From Portulaca oleracea (lineage: Eukaryota; Streptophyta; Magnoliopsida; Caryophyllales; Portulacaceae): a stretch of DNA of 64,000 nt. How positions within the stretch are numbered: position 1 is the stretch's first letter; each line of letters begins with the position of its first letter. Below the pieces are notes generated by a model that saw only the letters and a program-made list of their open reading frames with translations, was not told where the DNA came from and did no database searches. Position numbers and translations under genes: made by a program. The stretch covers positions 23,939,144 through 24,003,143 of the forward strand of contig CM055875.1 of the NCBI GenBank assembly GCA_029582165.1, read 5' to 3'. Positions 47,020 through 59,022 of the stretch are shown here, in pieces.

Positions 47020-48121
47020 CTCTCCTGTTGGGACATTCAGATGCTATGTGCCCAAGTCCTTGGCACCTGAAGCATCTTCTTTCTGGGAAGGCTTAGCTAA
47101 CAGGGGCTGGGGTTCTTTGTGGGGCATTTTGTGGCTGATTTTGTGGGGGTCTTAGAGCAGGATTTCTGGCTTGTGGTGGGGGTAAGGGGGGATAGGCTCT
47201 TTGTGGGGAATTATATATAAGGTCTGTAAGGGCTTGGCTTGGTTGGTGCATAATGCTTGGCTGGGTATCTGCTGTATTCTTCCACTCTAGCCTTCTTCTG
47301 CTGCTCCACTTTGTGAGCTGAAGAGCTTAACTCATCAAGTGAATCATAAACCTGTAACTCCACAATGTTCTTGATTCGTTCATTCAAGGCTGCAAGGTAC
47401 CTGATGTAAGTTTGTACCTCATTTTCTTGCATATTGCACTTCCAAAGCAAATGCTCAAACTCCTTAATATACTCTTCCACTGACTTGCTTCCCTACACAA
47501 AATGATGTAACTTGTTGTAGTTCTCCTTCATGTAGTTATCTGGAAGGAACTTTTTCTTCAGCTTCTGTCTCATCTCAATCCAGGTACTCACTCTGGCTTC
47601 CCCAATCTCCATTCTCCTTCTCTGCAGATTATTCCACCAAGTAGAAGCATATTTTTTTAATTTTAAGGCGACTAATTTCACCTTGTTCCCTTCTGAAACC
47701 TCTTTCAAGTCAAAGACTCTTTCCATTGTCTGTAACCAATCTAGGAAAACATCAGGATCTAGTTCTCCTGCATATTCAGGTATATCAATCTTGAAATCAA
47801 GTTTCTCAACCCTCTTATCTTCCCTTCTTACTTCTCTTTCTTTTTCACTATTTTCCTCAGGCTCACTGATCCTAGGTGATCTTACTATCCTCCTCCTTCT
47901 CCTGTGTGTAAGCCTCGACCTCCTCTCCCTGTCCTACTAAAAGGATTCTCCCCTTCTCCGACCTCCTTCTCATCATCAGTCTCCCTATTACACTCATGTC
48001 TATGTAATCTCATGTAATAGTTCAACTGCTCACTCAAAAACTTCATTTTCTGTTCTACTTCTTCTTTATCTTTCAGAGTCTGTTCTAGGACTTCCTTTGG
48101 TGTTTTACTAGTTCCGGCCAT
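47020..48121 (-). pseudogene. CRM-A gag (broken)
   Basis: ATG at 48121, 45 bases from the primer site. It begins MAGTSKTPKEVLEQTLKDKE, a coiled-coil-like charged start. The capsid region (47726-47211) has LKLKKYASTWWNNLQ, WIEMRQKLKKKFLPDNY and YIKEFEHLLWKC. A zinc knuckle CFRCQGLGHIASEC lies at about 47035-47075 in another frame. A stop and several frame changes separate these parts. Confidence 0.85.
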
Positions 48122-48163
48122 TTTAACTAAAATAAGTAAACACACTCCAAGAAAGAACACAAA

Positions 48164-48176
48164 GCTCTGATACCAA
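48164..48176 (-). other. Primer-binding site of CRM-A (tRNA-Met)
   Basis: Minus strand TTGGTATCAGAGC, two bases inside the LTR. Confidence 0.9.
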
Positions 48177-48178
48177 GA

Positions 48179-49530
48179 TGATGTATGCAAGCTCCCGAAG
48201 ATCAGAGTATGGAACTTAAAGTACACTACACAGAAACACACTTGCAGCTGAGGCTTTAAAACAAAGCTAATTGGATGCAATTAGCTGGAATGGATGACAA
48301 CCCAATAAGGAATTAAAAGGATAGACTTATGTTCAATCTAATACAGACACACCATAGAATGATCACAAGGGCATGGACTTAGTTACCTCAACGGCTATAG
48401 ACACACCACAATTGAAGTAATCAAGCTCAACACACACCACCAGGCTTGCCAGCTCCTTGATACTGAAGTAGATTTAACCAATTGAGAGTTTGTTGACACT
48501 CACAAACGAGAGGCTCAACTATGGCACTCAGAATGCTATTGAAATATCACTGATTGTGTCTTTAAGCTGCTGAATACATCACTATATATAGCTAATCTAA
48601 AGTAGTTTGATTAGAGGCACTTAATTAAAGTGTCCTGCTAATCTCCCTTCTAAGCTAGCTGTTGAACTAAATCAAATACAACACATTACATCTTAATCTA
48701 GCTAATATAGTCCGGTTACAATTGAAAATGTAAAAGAAAACAAAGCTAGCTACTGATTGGACCAAAACCCCAAAGGTTGGCAATTTCAGCCAATCAGAAC
48801 CTTTCCTAGCTGGGGGGTAAAACTAAGTTACTTTCCCGGGCTTTCTTAAGTTAGATATAACCTCAATAACTTAAGGAAGGCTGGAAAACACTTAGCTAAC
48901 CCTCATTGTAGTTGAATCAAAATAAGTTAGCCACATGACTGGGATTCTGGAAAAACTGATAATAAACAACCTTGCAGGGTTGCTTGTTCTAGTGGCTGTA
49001 ACTTGGTGCTTGCTTGCTCGAACATGCTGGGACTTGACGTATCCTTGGAAAATGCATGTCAAGGAACAAAAACTCTTGAGGAACCTTTGCTGAATCCTAC
49101 TCAATTCAGAGATACAGAATTGAGAAAGTTGCCTGCTTGGACTGTTTGAACTGGGAACTGAAATTGACCTGGATGGCCTATGCTGGTGGGATGAGTGGTT
49201 GTGCTGGCCACAGCTTGCCTAACCAAGGTGTAGCAAGTTTGGATGGATTAAGTTGGTGGGCTGGTGGCTGTTGTAGAACCCTTGAACTGCTGCTGAGATT
49301 GGAAACCTGCCATTTCTACTGGAAGTGTCCCGACAACTGTAGAGTTTGTCATGGCAAGGTTTGTTGCTGACAATGCTAATGCTGAAACAGCTGCTTGAAC
49401 CACCTTAGGTGATGAAGATAATGTACATGTTGCTTGAGTTGCTGCTGTTGCTGGATCATCTTCCTCTTCCGGGTCTGTACTGGCTGGTGACACTTGAGCT
49501 GCTGCTGAACTGGTTAGATGGTCTCCATCA
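48179..49530 (-). repeat. CRM-A 5' LTR
   Basis: 1352 bp, with the TATA box at 48583-48591 (minus). It differs from the 3' copy by scattered substitutions and short indels. Confidence 0.92.
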
Positions 49531-49535
49531 GTATT

Positions 49536-50400
49536 GTCCGGGTTTCATCACAAAAAGAATGGTAATGAAAGGCTAGGCGGGGCTAAAGAACGGTAATAAT
49601 ATTGTTAGGAAGGTTATTTGGCTATGTAGTTTAATTAATATAGAAAAGAATGCATCAATCATATTGTCACAATATGCAATGCAAAAATACAATTTCAAAC
49701 AAGCTGGAAAGCAAGTTCTAAAGGTGCGACTCATGGTGGAGTCTCTCAAGGAATAAAATAATTGATAAAGATGATCAATTCACAATTTTAGGATATGTGG
49801 ACTCACGGGATAAGGCTCAATCAACTAAACCTAGCCCAAAGATTTGCAACACGGATATTTACACTAACTAAGATAGATAAAGCAGTTAAACACACCTTTC
49901 ATAACTTGACTCATAATCAGAAGATTTAAAGAAATCAGTTTCAATAGCTTTTAAGTTCTCAACCAAACTTTTCAAGGTAAAGCAAGACAAACTGAAAGTC
50001 TAATCGGTTTACAAATCATCATTGAAGGTGTTCTGGACAGGCTAATTCTAATCCTATATTATATTTTTGGTTTTTTTTCTAATTTTCTAATTTTTTTGGT
50101 CTTTTTCCTAATTTTCTAATTTTTTTGGATTTTTGAATAGGTTGATGCAAAAGAAAGAAAAGAAAAATCTATATGCTTCTACCTAATGCAATCTAGGTGA
50201 ATGCAATTCTAAAACTAGAAGAAAAACTAAAAAGAAAACTTAGAAAGGAAAAACTAAATACAAGCAAAGAAAATCACACAATTAAGAAACTCAATTAAAA
50301 GAAAACACTAAAAATTGAAAAATAAGCATGAAACAAGAAAAAGAGAGACGAAAATAAAAGAAAAATAAAATGAAAAATAGAGAAACAAGAAAAATATTCA
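49536..50400 (-). other. E5 noncoding 3' block, part 1
   Basis: Minus strand homologous to about 30300-30770 of E1 and 10190-10610 of E3, including CTAGAACTTG and AATCTTTGGGCTAGGTTTAG. The part near 50060-50400 is A-rich low complexity with a C-run at 50417-50426. Confidence 0.75.
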
Positions 50401-50497
50401 CAGAAGTGAAATATTCACCCCCCCCCCCCATGCTTGAACGTTGTATTGTCCTCAATGTAGAAGACAATGGTGAGAAGGGTAAGGTCGGAGCAAAGGA

Positions 50498-51799
50498 TCA
50501 AGGATCCTCGCTCGGTGGGGAAGGGTTGGTTTGGTTGTTAGGGGGTGGAGGAGGGTGATGGTACATAGTCTGGATAAGGTCAGAAAGTCGGGATATGGAT
50601 TCGTCCAAACATGAGAAACACACATCAGAGGTTTCTCGCCACTCGGTAAGGTAGGTATGCATGTCATCGAGCCGAGGCTCACTCCTACCAACTGCCAGTT
50701 GGAGGTCGCGACCTAGCTCTTGGAGGGCGTTGAAACGCCCCTCATGGTCAAAGGGTGGTTCGGGTTGAGGTGCAGCGGGTGCGTAAGGTATGGGAGGGAG
50801 CCAAAGAAGGTTTGGTTGGTCCCTAACAGATAGGTGTTCGTGGGGTAGAGGGACACGGGCATTGTAAGGATAAATCCATAAAAAACGGTGATCGCCGTCA
50901 GACGCACACATCTCGAAAGAGCGGCATTGGTTACCGTCTAGGTATATGTTTCCCGAGACACAGTCTGGGTCGTTAGGGTTCGGTCTAAAGCCAAATTGGC
51001 GAGCAAGATGGGTGACATAGGCACCTATGGCTATCCCTGCAGTGGACGAGCTCGGGATACGAGAGATGTGGGTGGCAAAGAGGGCGGCTGGATCGGCTTG
51101 GTCATCGTTGTACAGCATAGCATGCAGCATATAACAATCGGCCTAAGTGGCCTTGTTGGAACTACCTGGTCTCCCAAAGATGTCGCAAGAGAGGATGCGG
51201 TGTGCATACCTCAAAGCGGGGTTGCGAATAAGTCTAGAAGGGGTGTTACTGGGGTCCCAATTATCAATACTAGATATATCCCTAATGAAACCCTCCCCGT
51301 CCCAGTTATGAGGGATAGTCGGTCCACTACGGTTGGTTTTTTCAGGGAATCCAAAGGTCTTAGCAAATCTATTCAGGGTCATATGACGGATTTTCCCTAG
51401 CAATTGAAATTTAATCAACCCATCCTGACCTTCAAGGGTGACCTCTACGGTGCTCAGGAATTCTAGAGTCAAAGATTTAAAGGTGAGTTCATCAAGCTGA
51501 GCTACCCTAGACATACGGCCACGGTTCAAAAGCCACATAATATCATCAAGCATGCCACAGTCACTTAGGAAGCGTTTATGTAAATATCTAGTCGGGATAA
51601 CGTTCCGTTTGGATAAGGAATCATACCTCTCCTTTGTCGCTTCTTCAAAATTGAAGGGGTTACCGGATCGCGTCCCCATCGAAGTGGTTGCTTTCGCTTT
51701 CCCTTTTTCCGCAGTTGTAGCTTTTCTTTTCCGACATCCACCTGCTCCATCATCGCCAGGATCTCCAGCCATGAAACTTGGGTTCTTCGTTCTAACCAT
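50498..51799 (-). pseudogene. E5 env-like (Athila ORF1-type) gene
   Basis: Two stretches in one frame, 51799-51143 and 51130-50498, separated by a TAG. The first shows RFLSDCGMLDDIMWLLNRG, FLSTVEVTL and IPHNWDGEGFIRDIS; the second shows ATHISRIPSSSTAGIAIGAY, DGNQCRSFEMC and a Pro-rich C-terminus. It resembles the Arabidopsis Athila ORF1 family, found downstream of pol in Athila elements and often called env-like. I see no clear signal peptide or membrane segment, so an envelope role is not supported by this copy. Confidence 0.7.
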
Positions 51800-51849
51800 C
51801 TCGAATCAGTTGAATGTGAGCATAATAATCATACGTACTTAGACACCCC

Positions 51850-53148
51850 CATGCTTTCTTGATACTTAGAGGGTACCAAATCAAGATCAGGTAAGCACAA
51901 AAGTTAAGCAGAGTAGTCAAATTCGTTCAACAATCCACATATAACCCAAATTTCAACATCTTAATCTTATTTCAAACTATGTCATAAAATTTCACGCACC
52001 AAAGCAACAAAAATATGATTTTCAATCAAGGTTACTGACTCTAGACAAGCAACTAGTATAAAAAAACAAACTCAAGTATCGCGACATCCTCAAGCTAGAA
52101 TTGTGGTTTACCGAATACATTCAACAAGTTGCTTGAGAATTCATACATAATGATACCACAAAATACTAGTGATTGACTATGAGAAGTGGCAAGGTGAAAT
52201 TTATAACAAAGTAGAGATTCATTCAAGGTGAGATCTCAACAAAAATTACCTCCTATGACAATATGTTCAAAAACCTGAAATTTTCACACAGAAACTTTAT
52301 GACAAATCCAAAACAGTCCATAATCCTCCCTTATTTGTACATTACCAAACAAGATTCAAAGTCCTCATTTCAAACACTCTTTCTACTACTCAAAGACAGT
52401 ACAATCCGACTCTACACTCTCTCAAATAGAGGTGCAATATGTTCAAACAACCAAACCTCAGAATTCATATCATTCACCTCTAATATAACCATATTACTTC
52501 CAATTTGCATAACAATCAACAAGGATATGAAATTTTCCAAATCAAACAACCAAAATTACTAACTAGTATCAAAAATTACTCAAGTAGTGCACAAAACCTA
52601 AGCATGAACCATGGTGAATTCAAACAAAATTTACAAGTGAAACTTATGAAATTTACATAAATACACCAAGAAATACTAGTGAATAACAATGGAGGTGAAA
52701 GATAAGTTAGAATCATACCTCGAATCAGTTGAATGCAAGTAAAATCGAGAATTGCAAGTAATGGACATTCGGAAGTTTTCAGAGTTAGGGCTGAATTTTG
52801 GACCAAATTTGATGGTTCTGCGTGAATTTGTGTGTGGTTAGGGTTCGGTGAGGTGCTATGGAGTAGAAAGGAAGTAGAAGAGGAGTGGAAGAGGTGGAGG
52901 AACTAGAGAGAAGAGAAAGGAGCGAGTAGCGGTGTGGTCGCCGGGGCGAGGAAGAGTTGGGGCCCTGGGGAGAGGGTGAGCAGCGTCGGGAGATTTTGAA
53001 AGAAATTAGGGCTTTCAAATTTTGTTTGATGGGAACTAAAAACAAAAGAAGGGTAAAAACGCTGGGCGCGTTTTTCCAGTGCTACCAGTGCTTTTGCTTT
53101 TCTCACAATGTTTTGTTTACATTCTTGACGCTAGCGTGTTAGGAAACG
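51850..53148. other. E5 noncoding DNA between CRM-B and env-like gene
   Basis: AT-rich to about 52780, then a purine-rich stretch (52858-52995) and a short GC-rich part ending at CRM-B. On the minus strand it precedes the env-like gene and could contain its splice acceptor. No gene recognised. Confidence 0.5.
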
Positions 53149-53648
53149 TGAAGAGTCCCGGTTCCGCTTCGTCCCTCGTAACATTTGCAAGCGAGCCGCC
53201 TCAACCACGGTGAATCTCGGCGCAATTCCGGTGAAGCCGGAAGCGAGGTAGTCTCGGGCATCCATTGGATGGGAACCGAGACCTTCTAAGGAGGCCGCTT
53301 GTGCCCCGACCCCCGGAGGCCCGAGGCCATACCGTCCTGAGATGGTGAACAATGCCTTGACGGGTCCGGGTTACTTTTGGATCATAGGAGAGGAGCCTAC
53401 TTCGGGCCTTTAAAAGGGTTCGAAGTCCTTCGACAAGAATAAGCGCAAATGGGTCAACGTGGGTTGTCGGAATGGACACACCTTCACTTATTGGGTCATA
53501 ACTCGGTTAATTTAACTCCGATGGGTCTCAAATTATGGGAGCTTAAAGTACACACCAAGAGCTTTTTATCGATATCTTACGGGCTTAAAACGATGTCCGG
53601 ATGACGAAGTTATGCGTGTTTGAAGTCGGCAGAAAACTGCCCAGATCG

Positions 53649-53815
53649 TCACGCCCGTGGCCAACAGGCGTCACGCCCGTGATGACTCACGGCAGTTTTA
53701 TTTTTTTTGTTCCGGAAGCTCCGTCACGCCCGTGACAACCAATGGTCACGGCCGTGACCCTGCTCGCCCAGGTCGTCATGCCCGTGACGACAGCCGTAAT
53801 GCCCGTGACGAAACT
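53649..53815. promoter_or_regulatory. Palindrome cluster upstream of CRM-B TATA box
   Basis: Six copies of GTCACG(C/G)CCGTGAC or close variants, including the perfect 14-bp palindrome GTCACGGCCGTGAC at about 53746-53759. They lie 60-225 bases before the TATA box. Four are kept in the 3' LTR (59480-59600). They are candidate binding sites for a dimeric activator. Confidence 0.6.
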
Positions 53816-53873
53816 GTTTTACGCGTGATTTTGAGACAAAACGCTGCGTTTTGTTTATTTTTTCCCCCATTCC

Positions 53874-53881
53874 TATATATA
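53874..53881 (+). promoter_or_regulatory. TATA box of CRM-B 5' LTR
   Basis: TATATATA before a C-rich tract; matched at 59679-59686 in the 3' LTR. Confidence 0.65.
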
Positions 53882-54209
53882 CCCCCTCCCTTGGTATTAT
53901 TTGGAGTTTTTTTGGCTGAAATTTAAATGTAATGCTAAGCATTGTTAGGGTTTCTCCCATGCTTTCTCTCAAACCTTGTTATCTTTAACAAATCAAGTTT
54001 GGTGGTGATTCAAGTCATTACTTTAATGATTATTTAGTGGATTACCTTTGATAATCACGGTGGGACGTTAGGCCTAGAGTTGTGGACTCTCCTTGCTCAA
54101 GGTCATATCCATTCCTTTGGTGTTCAAGGCTATTGTTCTTGTTGATTGTTGATCTCCATCATACACTCAAGCTAATCTCATCGTCCCACCACGACGGTAG
54201 CGCTCCATC

Positions 54210-54223
54210 TCGTATCAGTGCCT
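54210..54223 (+). other. Degenerate primer-binding site of CRM-B
   Basis: TCGTATCAGTGCC compared with the standard TGGTATCAGAGCC. Two changed bases; position directly after the LTR is right. Confidence 0.6.
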
Positions 54224-54559
54224 CGGTTTTTCATTTGCTTGAGTTGTTCTTCATTGTTGTGCTAGTAGTGTTCTCTAGTGTTGGATTTTCTGAATTGTAT
54301 GATATTATTGGTGACCCCCAACCCTGATGCTATCATATTTTGTTGGAAAACATTGTATTGTGGGTGTATTTGTTGAATTTGTAGCCATTTGGTGCATTGG
54401 CAAGAAGTTGGAAAATAGTGCACGCAAGGTGTTCGATGAAATGTCTGAGTGAAAAAAAAACACAAAGAACCCTTAGCCAAACACTTGCCAACTACAAAAG
54501 AACCTTCAAACTCCACAAAATACCCCAAACACTAACCATCCCTCACCTTTTTTCCCGGT
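54224..54559 (+). other. CRM-B leader
   Basis: 336 bases without a gene between primer site and gag. No further signal recognised. Confidence 0.6.
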
Positions 54560-55666
54560 ATGGCCGACGGAGCTCGCCACGAACGAGAGGAATCGAGCCA
54601 CCGGGATAGCCCTCAAATTCAAGCTATCGAGAGCCGACTCGCCACCCATGACGAACGGTTCTCCACCATCGATCGCAACCTTAATGCCATTATGGCGCGG
54701 TTGGACCACCTCACCCAAGAGCGTCTAGGTCCACCCCGAGATGAACGTCAAAGGCGTGGCCCAAGCCCTATTCGTCCTCCTCCTACGTTCGAGTCGAGTG
54801 ACGATGATAGAAGTTTCCCACGTCGCCGTCCACGTGGGCAAGTACATGATAGGCCCCCTCGTGACGACTTCCAGGGCGTCAAAATTGACATTCCCGAATT
54901 CAATGGTTCCAGTGATCCTGACGAGTACCTTGAGTGGATCCAAATGATGGATAGGATCTTTGAGACCAAAGAATACAATGATGAGAAGGCCTATAAGATC
55001 GCTAGCCTAAAACTCACCAAAGCCGTGTCGCTTTGGTTTGAGAATGTGAAAGCACAAAGGGCACGGGAAGGTCGAACGAGGATCACCACTTGGACACAGC
55101 TTAAACAGTTGATGAACCGCCGTTTCTTGCCCGCCACCTACCAACAGGATGTATTGAAGAAGGTCTACGCCCTAACCCAGGGCAAGCGTTTTGTGAGTGA
55201 CTACATTCAAGAGTTCGAGCAACTCCGCATCAAAAGCGATCTTCAAGAACCCGAAGCACAAACCATGATGCGTTTCTTGAATGGATTGGACTCCTCAATT
55301 GCCAAGAAAGTAGAGCTTCAACCATACTACTCCATGGATGACTTGTGCAGTTTGGCCCTTCGGGTTGAGCGACGAAAGAAGGAAAAGGCTACTTCCAAAC
55401 CGGCACCAAGAGCCTTCTTCCCACCACCCAGCCGACCTCCTCGATATTCGGGTACCCCAAAACCCAGTGACACACCCAAGTTCCCTTCGACACCTCGCAC
55501 GGATAAGGGAAAGGGACTTGTTGTGGCGTCTCCAACGGACCCCTCTCGCCGGATGGAGGGAAGAAAATGTTTTAAATGCCACGGCTATGGTCACTACCAG
55601 GCGGATTGTTCGAACCGACGGACCTTGACACTCAAGGAGGTTCAGAACATTGATGAGGAATTGTAA
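54560..55666 (+). CDS. CRM-B gag
   Basis: 368 codons from ATG 54560. Order: charged N-terminus; capsid at about residues 115-285 (IDIPEFNGSSDPDEYLEW, KLTKAVSLWFENV, MNRRFLPATYQQDV); basic linker; zinc knuckle CFKCHGYGHYQADC at residues 337-350. It forms the particle and binds element RNA. It ends at TAA (55664-55666), after which the same frame stays open, so the stop may have arisen by CAA to TAA in a gag-pol frame that was once continuous. Confidence 0.9.
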   Translation: MADGARHEREESSHRDSPQIQAIESRLATHDERFSTIDRNLNAIMARLDHLTQERLGPPRDERQRRGPSPIRPPPTFESSDDDRSFPRRRPRGQVHDRPPRDDFQGVKIDIPEFNGSSDPDEYLEWIQMMDRIFETKEYNDEKAYKIASLKLTKAVSLWFENVKAQRAREGRTRITTWTQLKQLMNRRFLPATYQQDVLKKVYALTQGKRFVSDYIQEFEQLRIKSDLQEPEAQTMMRFLNGLDSSIAKKVELQPYYSMDDLCSLALRVERRKKEKATSKPAPRAFFPPPSRPPRYSGTPKPSDTPKFPSTPRTDKGKGLVVASPTDPSRRMEGRKCFKCHGYGHYQADCSNRRTLTLKEVQNIDEEL

Positions 55667-56248
55667 GCCGCCTGGGATGAGTCCAAAGTGATCGTTGAGG
55701 ACGCGGTCACTAGTGATGATGATGCCGCCCCCACACCCCACGTACATGGTGACGCCCTTGTCTTGAGGCGGGTTCTACACACTCAGGAAGCCCCTCTCGA
55801 CAAGGCCCAACGGGAGATGATCTTTCAATCTCGGTGCTTTGTGGGAGGCAAAGTGTGCAACCTTATTATTGATGGAGGGAGTTGCACCAACGTCGCTTCA
55901 ACGTATATGGTCGAGAAGCTTGGATTGCCGCTATTACCTCACCCTCGACCTTACTCTCTCAAGTGGCTCAATGACCAAGATGGCATCAAGGTAACTAAAC
56001 AAGTCTTGGTGAATTTGTCTTTTGGTACTAACTACGATGATTCTGTTATCTGTGATGTTGTTCCTATAAGTGCTTGCCACATATTGTTGAGACGTCCTTG
56101 GCAATTCGACAAGCAAACGGTGCACAACGGGTCGAAAAACACCTACACTTTTACTGATAGGGGCAAGAGGGTTAAGATACTCCCATTAGCTCCACATGAA
56201 ATTATCTATCCAAAACCCGGGGTGGGAATGAGGAACCCAAACACATGA
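55667..56248 (+). pseudogene. CRM-B protease region
   Basis: Open in the gag frame after its TAA. It has an acidic linker, the VLRRVLHTQEAPLD-like processing region, and protease with CNLIIDGGSCTNVAS (DGG in place of DSG). It ends at TGA 56246-56248, overlapping the next frame's ATG (ATGA). Confidence 0.82.
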
Positions 56249-57267
56249 GCGAAACACGGGTTGAGCGACCTTTAAGCAAGGGGAAGGCCATTTTCGCCTT
56301 ACTCCTCTTAGAAGCAAACAAAAGTGAGGTAGAGAAACCCTTGCACCCTCTTGTCGCCCCTCTCGTTGCCAAGTTCGGAGACGTCTTCCCCGATGATCTA
56401 CCACCGGGTCTTCCACCTATTCGGGGAATCGAGCACCAGATCGACCTTATGCCCGGAGCACCACTTCCCAACAGAGCGGCTTATCGATGCAACCCGCAGG
56501 AAACCAAGGAGCTACAACGCCAAGTGGACGAACTCGTTTCGAGGGGTTTCGTTAGGGAAAGCATGAGCCCTTGTTCCATCCCAGCCCTCCTGGTTCCCAA
56601 AAAGGATTGTACCTACCGGATGTGTGTCGTCAGTCGGGCCATCAACAACATCACCATCAAGTATCGGTACCCCATACCGAGGCTCGATGACATGCTCGAC
56701 GAGTTGCACGGATCTTATATCTTCTCCAAGATCGACCTCCGTAGCGGTTACCACCAGATTCGTATGCGAGCAGGGGACGAGTGGAAGACGGCGTTCAAGA
56801 CCAAGGGAGGCTTGTACGAGTGGCTTGTCATGCCATTTGGTCTCTCTAACGCCCCTAGCACGTTCATGCGACTCATGAACGAGGTCTTGAGGCCATTCAT
56901 CGGCAAATTCGTGGTGGTTTATTTTGACGACATCCTTGTGTATTCCAAGAACGAAGCCGAGCACCTTTCGCATTTGGAGTCTGTTTTCCGGGTTCTACGC
57001 CAACAAAAGCTTTTTGGTAAGATCGAGAAGTGCGAATTTTGTACTCCCCAAGTCACATTTCATGGGTACATAGTCTCTGATCGGGGTATTTCCGTGGATC
57101 CTTCGAAAGTGGAAGCTATACGCTCATGGCCTTCTCCCTCTACTATCACGGGGGTGAGAAGCTTCCACGGCCTTGCTTCGTTCTACCGCCGGTTCATCAA
57201 AAGGTTTAGCACCCTCACCGCCCCAATCACCGAGTGTATGAAGAAGGGCACCTTTGAGTGGACCTGA
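56245..57267 (+). CDS. CRM-B reverse transcriptase
   Basis: 340 codons. Reverse transcriptase with [65 protein letters not shown] and the catalytic [10 protein letters not shown] (YFDD at residues 226-229). The C-terminal thumb and connection carries [16 protein letters not shown] at 57265-57267 follows FEWT; the same frame continues with RNase H, so this is a point mutation, likely from CGA. No own start is expected in the native element; it would be part of gag-pol. Confidence 0.9.
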   Translation: MSETRVERPLSKGKAIFALLLLEANKSEVEKPLHPLVAPLVAKFGDVFPDDLPPGLPPIRGIEHQIDLMPGAPLPNRAAYRCNPQETKELQRQVDELVSRGFVRESMSPCSIPALLVPKKDCTYRMCVVSRAINNITIKYRYPIPRLDDMLDELHGSYIFSKIDLRSGYHQIRMRAGDEWKTAFKTKGGLYEWLVMPFGLSNAPSTFMRLMNEVLRPFIGKFVVVYFDDILVYSKNEAEHLSHLESVFRVLRQQKLFGKIEKCEFCTPQVTFHGYIVSDRGISVDPSKVEAIRSWPSPSTITGVRSFHGLASFYRRFIKRFSTLTAPITECMKKGTFEWT

Positions 57268-58692
57268 GCAGCCCAAGGGGCCTTTGAGAACCTTAAGGCT
57301 CGACTTTGTGAAGCTCCGGTACTTGCTCTCCCGGATTTTTCACAAGTCTTTGAGGTGGATTGTGACGCAAGTGGAGTGGGCATTGGAGTCGTGCTCATGC
57401 AAAATCAACGCCCCATTGCCTACTTCAGCGAGAAGCCCAATGGGTCACGGAAGAACTACTCTACCTACGACAAGGAGTTCTATGCCCTTGTTCGTGCCCT
57501 TGACCATTGGTCCCACTACTTGAGGCCTAACCAATTCGTGCTTCATTCCGACCATGAGGCTCTCAAGTACCTAAATGGTCAACACAAGCTCAACACGCGT
57601 CATGCGAAGTGGGTGGGGTATCTACAAAGTTTTAACTTCAGGGCTAAACACAAGAAGGAGAGCGTCAATGTGGTTGTCGATGCACTTTCTAGGAGGCATT
57701 CCCTTCTTTTGGTAGTTGAAGCGAGGGTTCTTGGGTTCCAACACATGCGGGAGTTTTACAAGGAAGATGAGGACTTCCAAGCACACCTCGATGGTGGCAG
57801 TGGTTCCTATGTACTCCAAGACGGGTTCCTTTTCAAGGGGAACAAATTGTGTGTTCCCAAGTGTCTGTTGAGGAAGCTATTGGTGCGAGAAGTTCACGGA
57901 GGTGGTCTAGCCGGTCATTTCGGCATCAACAAGACCCTTGACATGCTAAAGGAGCATTTTTATTGGCCTAGAATGGGAGGGGACGTACACGATGTGATCT
58001 CCAAATGTGTTACGTGCCAATATGCCAAAAGCCAGTTTCACCAAGGGCTATATACCCCTCTTCCCATTCCGAATGGCCCGTGGGAAGATTTGAGCATGGA
58101 CTTCATCGTTGCTCTTCCCCGAACCGTGCGTGGCAAGGACTCCGTCCTCGTCGTCGTTGACCGTTTCTCCAAGATGGCGCATTTCGTCGCTTGTGAGAAA
58201 ACCAACGACGCCACTCACATCGCTAATCTCTTCTTCCGGGAGATAGTGAGGTTCCACGGTGTTCTAAGGACCAATGTTTCCGATCGTGATACGAAGTTTA
58301 TGAGTCATTTTTGGAGATCCCTATGGAAACTCCTTGAGACAAAGCTCCTATTCAGCACGTCGCACCATCCTCAAACGGATGGTCAAACCGAGGTCACAAA
58401 CAAGACCCTCACTACCTTGCTTCAGGGTCTTGTGAGCAAGAGACTACGAGATTGCGATGCTAAGCTTTGTCATGCCGAGTTCGCGTACAACCGGGCTCCT
58501 TCATTCGCTACGGGTCGCTCGCCTTTTGAAACTTGCTACGAGGTGAATCCTATCACTCCCATCGACCTCCTTCTTCTACCTTTGGAGGCAAGGGCGAGTT
58601 TTGAGGCAAGCGTGAAGGCCGCCGAGATTCAAAAGCTTCACCGCCAGATCTGGGAGAAGATTGAGAGAACTAATGAGCTCTACAAGTCCTGA
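57268..58692 (+). pseudogene. CRM-B RNase H and integrase
   Basis: RNase H: VDCDASGVGIGVVLMQ, YSTYDKEFYALVRALDHW, FVLHSDHEALKYL. Integrase: HHCC zinc region (HGGGLAGHFGINKTLDML, CVTCQYAKS), core with LSMDFIVALPR, VSDRDTKFMSHFW and GQTEVTN (D, D, E all kept). It ends at TGA 58690-58692, after which the frame stays open. Confidence 0.9.
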
Positions 58693-59022
58693 GTCAACAA
58701 ACTCCGACGGAACATCACTTTCAAACCCAGGGACTTGGTTTGGCTCCACTTGAGGAAGGAACGGTTTCCTTCGCGGAGGAAAATCAAGCTCATGCCAAGA
58801 AGTGAGGGACCGTACAAGGTGTTGGAGAAAATAAACGATAACGCCTACAAGCTCGATCTTCCTGGCGATATGGGAGTCTCCTCCACGTTCAACATTGGCG
58901 ATCTTTCACCCTACATCGAGGATGTTGAACCCGATGCGGATTTGAGGGCAAATCCTCTTCAAGAAGGGGAGGATGAAGAGTCCCGGGGTCCGTTCTCATC
59001 CCTCGTAACATTTGCCAAGTGA
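58693..59022 (+). pseudogene. CRM-B integrase C-terminus, running into 3' LTR
   Basis: Same frame as integrase: [50 protein letters not shown]. It then crosses AAGAAGGGGAGGA (polypurine tract) at 58961-58973 and ends 49 bases inside the LTR at TGA 59020-59022. In the CRM clade this tail replaces the chromodomain and is linked with centromere targeting. Confidence 0.85.

Larger units (their letters stand above)
42252..49530 (-). mobile_element. CRM-A, CRM-type chromovirus
   Basis: 7279 bp with TGATG...CATCA ends and target duplication GTATT (42247-42251 and 49531-49535). Minus orientation. The polyprotein runs into the 3' LTR and lacks a chromodomain; the [11 protein letters not shown] and [11 protein letters not shown] motifs of reverse transcriptase are those usual in the CRM clade. 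Many stops and frameshifts. Confidence 0.9.
53149..54207 (+). repeat. CRM-B 5' LTR
   Basis: 1059 bp. It has GTCACGCCCGTGAC-type palindromes at 53649-53815, the inverted repeat CAAAACGC-T-GCGTTTTG at 53837-53853, and a TATATATA box at 53874-53881. Confidence 0.92.

Noticed and set aside
52785..53106. Minus-strand frames in purine-rich DNA
   Set aside because: Ser/Pro/Leu low complexity only; no domain and no counterpart elsewhere in the window.
54560..57267. Host gene with zinc finger
   Set aside because: The CCHC knuckle, protease and YFDD motifs in order, with flanking LTRs, show a retrotransposon gag-pol.
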